NCBI RefSeq assembly: GCF_009184425.1
Contig: NZ_WELG01000002.1
Coordinates: forward strand, 1,385,375-1,449,374
Direction: 5' to 3'
DNA from: Flagellimonas olearia
GTDB lineage: Bacteria > Bacteroidota > Bacteroidia > Flavobacteriales > Flavobacteriaceae
Length of the DNA: 64,000 bases
Below are positions 17,017-23,957 of the stretch, piece after piece. The position numbers and the translations under genes were made by a program. The number at the start of each line of letters is the position of its first letter. The first letter of the stretch is position 1. Below the pieces are notes generated by a model that was given only the letters and a program-made list of their open reading frames with translations, had not been told where the DNA came from and made no database searches.

Positions 17017-17262
17017 TTGCATTTCTTTTAACAGCTAAACCAATGATAGAAATAATTGGCAGGCTAAAAACAGGTAAGGGATTCAGTTAATACCATGGTC
17101 TAATTCATCTCAGGCAAGAACTAAATAGGTTTCACAAAGTTGAGCTGGATATTAATCAAAAGTGTATATGAGTGACTGGCAGCAATATTTATGCTTCTTT
17201 GTGCGGTCCCATGTAGATCTGAGCGATCCATTTAACCCGGATGACATCTAAAAAATGACCAG

Positions 17263-17560
17263 TTGGCCGGGCAATGTCCAGAAGTGGACACAAAGAAAAA
17301 CAGCCGCGAGGCCAGCAACGGTAGGGGTTAAGAAAGAATTGCCCACTTGCCCAGCAAAAAACAGCTCAAAACTTTTAAAACAAAAACAAAAGTAAAATGA
17401 CCCTCAATAACCCTATATGCTATACCCCTATATGCTATACCTATATACAATACTATTATAACTAATTATAAAAAGTAGTGGGCAATATGGGCAATAGCCT
17501 CTGAGCCCAGCAATAGCAAGGGTTTTTACTGCCCACTTAATGTGGCCATTGCCCGGCCAA
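17263..17560. repeat. Origin-like cluster of mirrored iterons around an AT-rich core
   Basis: From outside in: TTGGCCGGGCAATG (17263-17276) and its exact inverse CATTGCCCGGCCAA (17547-17560); TTGCCCA twice (17339-17345, 17347-17353) mirrored by TGGGCAA twice (17479-17485, 17488-17494); an AT-rich centre with two perfect tandem copies of CCCTATATGCTATAC (17411-17425, 17426-17440). An extra TGCCCACTT lies at 17530. No gene is visible between 17017 and 17579. Iterons flanking an AT-rich segment are the layout of replication origins in small mobile islands and plasmids, but no initiator gene is recognisable here. Confidence 0.6.
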
Positions 17561-17579
17561 ATTGACCAAAACGCTAAAA

Positions 17580-17750
17580 ATGACAAATACGAACATAGTT
17601 AACAAAGATGGATCCTTAAAGGCTCTTGTATTCAAAGACCTTGATAATCAAGAGGTTTACACGGTAATAGGGACCCGGAACGACTTTAACGGGGCTCAAT
17701 TCTGGAAGGATTCAAGAAATCATCGCCATTTCTTTAATACAATGAAATGA
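17580..17750 (+). CDS. Small island protein of unknown function
   Basis: A 56-residue protein; I prefer the ATG at 17580 over a TTG at 17562, which would overlap the inverted repeat. Sequence such as DGSLKALVFKDLDNQEVY suggests a small beta-rich fold. Its stop overlaps the start of the next gene, implying translational coupling. No family recognised. Confidence 0.55.
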   Translation: MTNTNIVNKDGSLKALVFKDLDNQEVYTVIGTRNDFNGAQFWKDSRNHRHFFNTMK

Positions 17751-18304
17751 TGAGTACCTACTTTGAAGATTGCACTAGCATTACAACCAAATTTTTACGG
17801 GCCAATGGCTTTTTTAAATCTAATAGGGTTGCCCATTGTGATCTTAAATTTATATCCAATGGTGAGGTGTACGATTTGAAGATTGTGGCTTCAACCATGG
17901 AGTTGGAGTCTCCTTTGCTTATATTCCAGTATTCATATAACGGAGAAAAAAAGAGGTTGAATATAGAGTTGATTCCGAGGTACAACCATTTGGGAGGGAT
18001 TGGCTATAAATTTAAATGCCCAAAAACAGGGAGGGGTTGCTACAATCTTTATTTTATTAATGGGGAGATTGCCTCACGCTATCATTTTAAACTCCTCTAC
18101 CGTAGTCAAATCCGGTCCCAAAGGGTAAAAGACATGGATAAGGATTACGGTATTATATTCAAAGCGGAAAAAGCCCGTAAAGAAATCAATTCCTACAGAT
18201 TTAAAAAGTACCATAAGGGCAAAATGACCAAGAGGTACAAACGGTGCCTAAAGGCCATTAAAGAAGCTGAGGGCGTAAGTTTGGAGGAGGCGGGGCTACT
18301 TTAA
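17747..18304 (+). CDS. Mobile-element hypothetical protein, partly decayed zinc-finger family
   Basis: A 185-residue basic protein. The segment FKCPKTGRGCYNLYFING followed by YRSQ resembles a hypothetical family common on mobile elements, which has CPxCGRRCxxLYL, then a second CxxC pair and an LTYRSQ block. Here the first pair survives only as two separated Cys and the second pair is replaced (ASRYHF), so zinc binding is doubtful. The C-terminus is Lys/Arg-rich. It overlaps the preceding small gene by 4 bases and ends 2 bases from the convergent DUF4365 gene. Function unknown. Confidence 0.68.
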   Translation: MMSTYFEDCTSITTKFLRANGFFKSNRVAHCDLKFISNGEVYDLKIVASTMELESPLLIFQYSYNGEKKRLNIELIPRYNHLGGIGYKFKCPKTGRGCYNLYFINGEIASRYHFKLLYRSQIRSQRVKDMDKDYGIIFKAEKARKEINSYRFKKYHKGKMTKRYKRCLKAIKEAEGVSLEEAGLL

Positions 18305-18306
18305 TA

Positions 18307-19362
18307 TCATTGTTCTTTATCTTCAATTAAATTGGTGCTGGATTCTATAAGGTTAGCGGTTATAGATTTTGCATCCATGAAGTCATTTAACATAGAGTCT
18401 ACTACCATTAGCATTGTTTTCTTAGAATCCTTGAACTTCTTGCTTAATGATGGTATGCTTGCAAAACTATCTCTCATAAAATTAACAGCTTCAACGGTTG
18501 TTTCTATAGCTTTCGGAGTATTGATGATGCTGTCAATTGATAATCTTATTGACTCTTTGTTTCCAGAAAATAGGTAATACATCATAATTACCTGCTCATA
18601 GGCAAAAATCCCTGTAGCAAATGTTTCTGCGAATATTTGATTTTCAGAATCTAACCTTTTGGAGAGAATATTTAGATGTTTGGCGTATGCATTGATTGTA
18701 GCAATAACTCTATTGGATTTAATAGATTCACCATTTTTGGTAAATCCATTTAAACGATCAGTAAACTCGTTAGTTTTATTACTTAAATCCGTAAGTATTT
18801 GTTGCGTTCTAATAGTGGATTCCGTTGCATCTGAAATGCAGTTTACTTTTTCGGTAATATCGAATAATGTATCCTCATCGACATTTTCTCCATTAAATAT
18901 TTTAATGGTCTGGAATTGAGTGTTACGTTTGGTTAGCAAATTAGTTATTATAGGTTTGGCTTTGGCATTTAGCTTGTTTCTAATAGGTATTTCAATTTTC
19001 CACCTTTTATCTGTCGGCCGGATATTGTTTTCCGTTATTTCAATCCAATAGGTTTTTTTTGTTTTAGGAAGATGGGCTATAAATAATATAGGGAGATCAA
19101 AATTCATCCAATAGTTGTAGTGAATATTGGATATATAATAGGTTAACTTGTTTGAAGTTACTGAGAAGTTTCCTTCCCCGGTTTTAATTTGTAAAGCAAT
19201 AAATTTACCCTTTGGCTCACCATTTTCAGATTGTTCAACAAGTGCATCAATCCCAACATCTACAATAGGTTGTTCTCTAAAAATCCAATCAAATTCTAGG
19301 AGGAAAATATTTTCGGTAACATTTACCCCAATCCTTTCGGTTGATATGTACCTTTTATTCAT
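18307..19362 (-). CDS. DUF4365 (PDDEXK-like) protein with helical C-terminus, putative defence effector
   Basis: A 351-residue protein. The N-terminal ~150 residues match the DUF4365 pattern: DVGIDALVE (Asp39, Glu43) and GKFIALQIKTG (Gln58-x-Lys60), consistent with a PDDEXK-type nuclease core, followed by NYWMNFDLPILFI and KTYWIEI strands. The remaining ~200 residues are largely helical, with no confident transmembrane helix. DUF4365 domains occur in many defence-associated proteins, often fused to other modules. It stands alone, convergent with the preceding gene. A nucleic-acid-cleaving effector is the best guess; the C-terminus may be the sensor. Confidence 0.72.
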   Translation of the reverse strand: MNKRYISTERIGVNVTENIFLLEFDWIFREQPIVDVGIDALVEQSENGEPKGKFIALQIKTGEGNFSVTSNKLTYYISNIHYNYWMNFDLPILFIAHLPKTKKTYWIEITENNIRPTDKRWKIEIPIRNKLNAKAKPIITNLLTKRNTQFQTIKIFNGENVDEDTLFDITEKVNCISDATESTIRTQQILTDLSNKTNEFTDRLNGFTKNGESIKSNRVIATINAYAKHLNILSKRLDSENQIFAETFATGIFAYEQVIMMYYLFSGNKESIRLSIDSIINTPKAIETTVEAVNFMRDSFASIPSLSKKFKDSKKTMLMVVDSMLNDFMDAKSITANLIESSTNLIEDKEQ

Positions 19363-19700
19363 GCTAAAAAAATATATTGGAATTAAATTTACAGATTAAG
19401 TTTTTACTCTAAATAGGAGTACCTGCAAATTTATAAGCATCATTATAACAATGTATTGGTGTCTGTGTATTCTCAAATTTGTACGATTTCTGTATTCCTT
19501 GATAGTTTAAGGTCTAAGTTTACATTGATTGTAACTTTTTTATATGACACTACCTTAGTATCTTATTCAATTTACCTGCTTATTGGTTAAGTTGGTTTCA
19601 AAAAGTCTTCCAACACATATGGGTCTTTTACCTGATTGAGTTTGTAAGAACTTAATAGGGATTAACTATGTTTGACTGAAAGAAGTTTCTTTTTTCCTCT

Positions 19701-19724
19701 ATCACTTATCTTTACTAAAGTGAT
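19701..19724. promoter_or_regulatory. Inverted repeat over a possible promoter of the MazG operon
   Basis: ATCACTT (19701-19707) and AAGTGAT (19718-19724) form a perfect 7-bp inverted repeat. TATCTTTA (19707-19714), one base off the TAnnTTTG box, lies inside, 47 bases before the MazG ATG. It may be an operator for a repressor. The rest of 19363-19760 is AT-rich with no visible gene. Confidence 0.4.
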
Positions 19725-19760
19725 TTTCCTAAAGGATTAAAGCATTTACAAAGTCAACAA

Positions 19761-20111
19761 ATGGAAGAAATAAAGAACAGACTCCGAAAATTTGCCGATG
19801 AAAGAAATTGGGATCAGTTTCATACTCCCAAGAATCTGGTTATGGCACTCAATGGAGAGATAGGTGAATTAACCGAAATATTCCAATGGTTGGATAGTGA
19901 TAATTCAAAACTTGAGAATCTGAGTGATAGAGATTTGGCAAGGTGCAAGGAAGAAATTGCTGATGTATTTCTGTATTTAGTGCGTCTTGCAGATAAATTG
20001 GAAATCAATTTGATAAAAGAAGGAAATAATAAAATTGATATTAACGCAGAGAAATATCCAATAGACCTATCAAAAGACAATGCCATAAAGTATAATCAGA
20101 GAGATGAGTAA
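19761..20111 (+). CDS. MazG-like nucleotide pyrophosphohydrolase
   Basis: A 116-residue all-helical protein of the MazG/dCTP-pyrophosphatase-like superfamily, matching the usual size of single-domain members. Metal-binding residues can be read: NGEIGEL (Glu33, Glu36) and EEIADVFLYLVRLAD (Glu64/65, Asp68). Such enzymes hydrolyse (d)NTPs to monophosphate and pyrophosphate, preferentially noncanonical or modified nucleotides. It is the first gene of a tight unit: the next gene starts inside it (8-base overlap). In an island full of defence-type genes, nucleotide depletion or removal of modified phage nucleotides is a plausible role. Confidence 0.87.
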   Translation: MEEIKNRLRKFADERNWDQFHTPKNLVMALNGEIGELTEIFQWLDSDNSKLENLSDRDLARCKEEIADVFLYLVRLADKLEINLIKEGNNKIDINAEKYPIDLSKDNAIKYNQRDE

Positions 20112-21066
20112 AATAATTCTGCAGCCCTCAAGTAATAAGGATGCTCAACAACACTACGAGGATACAGTAAAAAATGATGTCCTGTTAACTTCCATTCAAT
20201 CTTATATCTCATCTAATGATTTTAGAGTGTTGAACGATGTTTACCCATCAGGAGCATGTAAAGTTTGGGGAGTTACACCAAGTGGAAATAACTCAACTAA
20301 ATGGAGCAGAATTGAAAATGGAGATGTCACATTATTTTCTAAAAAAGGTTTTATCTATGCGTCAGCTGTCACAACCTACAAACTTCACAGCCCTAATCTT
20401 GCTAAACAACTTTGGGGTTTGGATGATAAAGGGCAAACTTGGGAATACATTTATTTTTTGGATGAACTAAAAAATCATAAGATACCCTATAAGGATTTCA
20501 ATCGAGTTGTTGGTTATGCGGATAATTTTGTGATTCAGGGATTTGGTGTGCTTAAACGTGAACAAAGTAGTTCTGTGTTTAGAAGATTCAATCTTGAAAG
20601 CGAGGTTTTTATTGAGGAAATATCAAACAAAACTTATGAAGATATATTATCAAAACTAGAATTGTTAGAGGAAACAGAATCTGAGATTTTTTCCACAAGA
20701 AGACTTGAGCAAGGATATTTAAAGAGAAGTCTATTTGGCAATAAAGTTATTGGAATATGTGGAGCATGTAAAAAGGAATACCCGGTATCCTATCTCGTGA
20801 CCGCCCATATTAAAAAAAGAGCTTACTGTAAAAAGCATGAAAGGAAGGATTTAAATATAGTGATGCCAATGTGTAAAATGGGATGTGACGAAATCTATGA
20901 AAAAGGTTATTTAAGCGTATTAGATGGATTGTTTGTCAATATGGGAAAAACTCCAATCAGTCCTGATTTAAAACGATATATCAATCAAATTTCTGGTACC
21001 AAATGTCATTACTACAATGAAAACACCAAAGACTATTTCGATTGGCATTACGAGTATCACAAATAA
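20104..21066 (+). CDS. Putative modification-sensing HNH endonuclease (PUA/EVE-like + HNH-like)
   Basis: A 320-residue protein with two parts. Residues about 35-155 resemble a PUA-superfamily (EVE/ASCH-like) reader: CKVWGVTPSG, TKWSRIENGDVTLF, TWEYIYFLDEL and NFVIQGFGVL. Residues about 215-280 form an HNH-like finger: CGAC (Cys219, Cys222), TAHIKKR (His235), LNIVMPMC (Asn251, Cys257), GCDEIYEKGYLSV (Cys261, Asp262). The third HNH position is not a His, so catalysis needs checking. Readers of modified bases fused to HNH domains are known among type IV restriction enzymes. It is translationally coupled to the MazG gene and 6 bases from the next gene. The reader assignment is inference. Confidence 0.68.
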   Translation: MSKIILQPSSNKDAQQHYEDTVKNDVLLTSIQSYISSNDFRVLNDVYPSGACKVWGVTPSGNNSTKWSRIENGDVTLFSKKGFIYASAVTTYKLHSPNLAKQLWGLDDKGQTWEYIYFLDELKNHKIPYKDFNRVVGYADNFVIQGFGVLKREQSSSVFRRFNLESEVFIEEISNKTYEDILSKLELLEETESEIFSTRRLEQGYLKRSLFGNKVIGICGACKKEYPVSYLVTAHIKKRAYCKKHERKDLNIVMPMCKMGCDEIYEKGYLSVLDGLFVNMGKTPISPDLKRYINQISGTKCHYYNENTKDYFDWHYEYHK

Positions 21067-21072
21067 AGATTA

Positions 21073-21987
21073 ATGAATAGGTCTTCAACTAATTATATTA
21101 AATATCCTATTGCGTACAATAGTCTTTCAAAAACGTTAGTAGAGATCATCAATGTAACAATGGAAAATAGATCAAATCTAATTTGCCCCATGTGTCGTGG
21201 AAATTTCATTGCTGTTTTGAATCATCAAACCCCTCATTTCAAACATAAACCCAATAATGATTGTAAAGGGAATTTTGAATCTTATATTCATTGGTTGACC
21301 AAAGTGTTGTTCAAGCAACTAAAAGAAATTGAAATTCCCGAGTTACTTATTGAAGACCTTCCTGAGAAGAAAAGGCAATATTTTCAGTTCAAGAAGAATA
21401 GCATAATCGATTCAAAATTACCTTTTGAACTAAGGGATGGTTTTATGAAAGGTCTGAAAAAATGCCTCAATGACAGCAGAAAATTAGTAATCGACAGTGT
21501 TGCATTAGAACAAGAATTCAAAACCTCCCTAGGTAATATTAGGGTGGATGTAGTGGTCGAGTCGAATGGAAAAAAACTATTCATTGAGCCGTTTTATACT
21601 AATAAGATAGGCTTGGAAAAGAGGGATAAGCTATCGAAGATGGGCGTGCCCACATTGTCATTAGACCTATTTGAATTTAAAAATCATTTTGGCAGTAATT
21701 TTTCAATTCAACTCCTTAAGAAATATCTCTATGTGCAAAAAAGTAAATCATGGGAATATTTAAGCAACGAGGAGTATGATAATCATATTAGGAATTATGA
21801 AAAGTACTTATTGGATGAAATTGAAAAGAACAAACCTTTAATCAATCAAATTTATTTAGATGAGATTAAAGCCCTTGAAGATGAGAGTGAAAGTCACATC
21901 AAGAAGATTGAAGAAGAGCACAACGAGATAATTCAAATAGGAGAGAGAATAAAAAAGCTAAAAAGAAAACTAAACGGAGAGCTATAG
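21073..21987 (+). CDS. CoiA-like zinc-finger/PDDEXK protein
   Basis: A 304-residue protein resembling the competence protein CoiA family: a zinc finger CPMC (Cys38, Cys41) with HFKHK and Cys64, then ESYIHWLTK (Glu69, His73, Lys77), then a nuclease-like core with Asp159 (IRVDVVVE), Glu172 (LFIEPF) and Lys186, and LSLDL. This fits a PDDEXK fold. Residues about 255-304 form a charged coiled coil (ESHIKKIEEEHNEI). CoiA-like proteins are known from transformation but many sit in defence loci. It starts 6 bases after the HNH gene and ends the three-gene unit. The coiled coil may mediate oligomerisation or partner binding. Confidence 0.7.
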   Translation: MNRSSTNYIKYPIAYNSLSKTLVEIINVTMENRSNLICPMCRGNFIAVLNHQTPHFKHKPNNDCKGNFESYIHWLTKVLFKQLKEIEIPELLIEDLPEKKRQYFQFKKNSIIDSKLPFELRDGFMKGLKKCLNDSRKLVIDSVALEQEFKTSLGNIRVDVVVESNGKKLFIEPFYTNKIGLEKRDKLSKMGVPTLSLDLFEFKNHFGSNFSIQLLKKYLYVQKSKSWEYLSNEEYDNHIRNYEKYLLDEIEKNKPLINQIYLDEIKALEDESESHIKKIEEEHNEIIQIGERIKKLKRKLNGEL

Positions 21988-22391
21988 CCTAAAATGGTCG
22001 ATGATATCTAAAAGGGACATGATTTATAATTGATAAGAATAGGATGGAACGGATACACAACAGACTGGCTGAGGATGGGGTCGGGGGTGCCCATGATGGA
22101 TAGTTGAGCTGGGTTATTAAATGATTTGGCACTAACTAATTTTAATGAATCTAAATAATCTTAAGGTGAATTTTAATGGCAAAGCAATGAGAATGTCGCT
22201 TTCGTTGCGATTCGTGACGGCAAAGTGATGAAAATTCAATAAAACGTCATTTTATAGACACTTGTATTTGCTGGAGGTTTCAACCAAAAAAATGACTAAA
22301 GTGACGGAAATTTTCAAAACCATTATAGGGATTTGAGCTACTGGGTTCTATCTAATTATAATTTTCCTCAGAAAAAGTTTGTAAAAAAAGC

Positions 22392-22492
22392 ACCACTATT
22401 ACCACTTTTCTCTTGAACCCCTTGTTATTACTGGGTTTCTTGAGTGGTATTTTTAAAATAAATTACCGAGAATCGTGGTAAAAGTGGTAAAA
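22392..22492. repeat. Mirrored pairs of GTGGTAA-type repeats in a gene-free stretch
   Basis: GTGGTAAAA occurs twice in tandem (22475-22483, 22484-22492). About 70 bases earlier, ACCACTATTACCACTTTT (22392-22409) carries the same motif inverted, also at 9-base spacing. The whole stretch 21988-22518 has no gene I can support; it also holds two similar blocks, GGCAAAGCAATGA (22179-22191) and GGCAAAGTGATGA (22219-22231). Confidence 0.5.
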
Positions 22493-22518
22493 CAAGCAAC
22501 TGTCTATGGTAATTTTTA

Positions 22519-23628
22519 TTAGATCTGGCTCCAATCAGGATAACAACCTTCCTCTATATATTTGATTATGGTATTTTGAACCTCTTTTACTATGTCCTCT
22601 TCTTTTATATTGGGATGAGTTTGGGGAATCCCTGTATGAACTGCTGTAGATAGAAACGAATATATTTCTTTGGTTTTATCTTTTGAAAAACTTGTGTAGT
22701 GAGGAGCTCTTTTTGAAATTGTTTTGGAAATAGGGTATTTGCCTTCTCGGTTAAACAGATTTTCTAAGCAAATTCTAAGGTTAATGCTTATGTTTGCCCA
22801 GTCTGAATCAATTTTAGAATCATTCAATCTTTTTGTTGCTACCCTTATCCCATCTTGCTCATCTTTACTTAGCAAATCAAATTTATTAAGTAAACTATCC
22901 GCTTTATCCATTTCAAGCTTTATAATGGACGGACCAAATGAATTTCTTGGTTCTGGAAATGGAGTATAGCCAATACCATTATTTAAAAATTCAAGATTTT
23001 CTGGGAGAACTTCAAAAACCCCCACAGCTGGAATGCCAAAAGAACTAGATCTTCCTAAGCTTAACATTAATCTAGTATCATCAAGAGTTTTAATTAAATT
23101 TTCCTTTACCTCAACTTTTGCCCAATTGGTTTTTTTTACTGGTGAAAGAGTGGAATAAAACTCTTTAGGTGTCTTGTAGTCAATTATTAATACTGCTGTA
23201 TCTATTCCGCCAAGTGTCAAGGTTTCTTTACCAAGGAAATTCACTAATTGCGAATCTTCCATATTACTGGCATTGATAAGGCGAACACCATTGGAAAAAT
23301 TAAATTCGTTGTCAATGTGAATTCCATAAAGTAGCAATGCACATTTAATATGGACTTCTTTGGAATCAATGTAATTAAATATCTCTTCAATCGCTTTAGT
23401 GCCATTGGTTTTCTTTGCTCTTTGTATAATCTTATTAGGGAATTTTGTATTTTGATTAAAGCATATTCCTGAGGTAGCTCCAAGTCTATGGCAATGATTA
23501 AAGAAAATCTCCAATTTCTTGTTTTTCGATATGCAATCAATAACGTCCTTTAGTTCTGATTTGCTATAATAGATAGATTCGGCATCTTTTTTTATAACAT
23601 TTTCAATTGCTTTTACAAGCTCTTCCAT
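22519..23628 (-). CDS. HEPN-like (ApeA-type) putative abortive-infection protein
   Basis: A 369-residue soluble protein at the right end of the island. Residues about 1-225 are a mixed domain I do not recognise. The C-terminal ~100 residues look like an ApeA-type HEPN domain: ISINLRICLENLF, then YSFLSTAVHTG. HEPN RNases use an R-x4-6-H motif; in ApeA-like proteins this is usually YxxRSxxVH, but here the Arg position is Leu (His331 is kept). The domain may be inactive as an RNase, may use another residue, or may serve as an antitoxin/binding module. No partner gene overlaps it. A defence role is inferred from family and location. Confidence 0.62.
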   Translation of the reverse strand: MEELVKAIENVIKKDAESIYYSKSELKDVIDCISKNKKLEIFFNHCHRLGATSGICFNQNTKFPNKIIQRAKKTNGTKAIEEIFNYIDSKEVHIKCALLLYGIHIDNEFNFSNGVRLINASNMEDSQLVNFLGKETLTLGGIDTAVLIIDYKTPKEFYSTLSPVKKTNWAKVEVKENLIKTLDDTRLMLSLGRSSSFGIPAVGVFEVLPENLEFLNNGIGYTPFPEPRNSFGPSIIKLEMDKADSLLNKFDLLSKDEQDGIRVATKRLNDSKIDSDWANISINLRICLENLFNREGKYPISKTISKRAPHYTSFSKDKTKEIYSFLSTAVHTGIPQTHPNIKEEDIVKEVQNTIIKYIEEGCYPDWSQI

Positions 23629-23713
23629 ACTAGTGTGATTGAATACTTACAAAGTAATAATTCTAATTGAGATGGATGAAAACAATACAAAAACCGTACA
23701 AAGACAAAATAAA

Positions 23714-23754
23714 AAAATCCGTAAAAAGCTGTAGGTCAACTTTATACGGATTTT
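23714..23754 (-). terminator. Island-borne terminator for the tRNA operon
   Basis: AAAATCCGTA (23714-23723) and TACGGATTTT (23745-23754): a perfect 10-bp stem with a 21-base loop. On the minus strand it ends in a run of seven T. It lies inside the island, immediately downstream of tRNA-Leu, and so replaces the terminator displaced to 13651-13681. Confidence 0.75.
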
Positions 23755-23757
23755 ATG

Positions 23758-23773
23758 TGTACTCGAGGCGGGA
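23758..23773. repeat. attR: 16-bp repeat within the tRNA-Leu 3' end
   Basis: Identical to 13685-13700. It covers the discriminator base, the 3' acceptor strand and part of the T stem of tRNA-Leu, so insertion leaves the tRNA intact. Confidence 0.87.
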
Positions 23774-23844
23774 CTTGAACCCGCACGGGCAAAATGCCCA
23801 CAGGATTTTAAGTCCGGCGTGTCTACCAATTCCACCACTCGAGC
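23760..23844 (-). tRNA. tRNA-Leu(UAA)
   Basis: An 85-base class II tRNA. Acceptor strands GCTCGAG and CTCGAGT pair over seven bases (one G-T); the anticodon loop is CTTAAAA, giving anticodon UAA; a long variable arm (TGGGCATTTTGCCC) and the T arm GCGGGTTCAAGTCCCGC are clear. CCA is not encoded. Its 3' end is the attachment site of the island. Confidence 0.96.
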
Positions 23845-23884
23845 CTGGACTTGAAACAAAAAAACGCTGCAAGCAGCGTTTTAG

Positions 23885-23957
23885 AGCGAAAAACGGGATT
23901 CGAACCCGCGACCTCCACCTTGGCAAGGTGATGCTCTACCAACTGAGCTATTTTCGC
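23885..23957 (-). tRNA. tRNA-Gly(GCC)
   Basis: A 73-base tRNA: acceptor GCGAAAA/TTTTCGC, D arm AGCTCAGTTGGTAGAGC, anticodon loop TTGCCAA (anticodon GCC), T arm CGGGTTCGAATCCCG. CCA is not encoded. It lies 40 bases upstream of tRNA-Leu on the same strand and is probably cotranscribed with it. Confidence 0.96.

Larger units (their letters stand above)
13685..23773. mobile_element. 10-kb integrative genomic island in tRNA-Leu with defence-like cargo
   Basis: The island is bounded by 16-bp direct repeats and starts with a tyrosine recombinase. It is visibly more AT-rich than the flanks, carries an excisionase-like HTH protein, and holds mostly small or defence-type genes: AbiH, a DUF4365 protein, a MazG/HNH/CoiA-like unit and a HEPN-like protein. 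No relaxase, conjugation, capsid or complete replication gene is visible. It may be a mobilisable or satellite-like element, or a decayed one that lost its replication gene. The island brought its own terminator beside the right end. Confidence 0.85.

Noticed and set aside
17411-17440. A CRISPR array
   Set aside because: There are only two 15-bp copies in direct tandem with no spacers, and no cas genes nearby. It is better explained as an AT-rich tandem repeat in an origin-like region.
22475-22492. CRISPR-like or ncRNA repeats
   Set aside because: The repeat is just two 9-base units with no spacers, and I could not draw a stable structure that would support an ncRNA.
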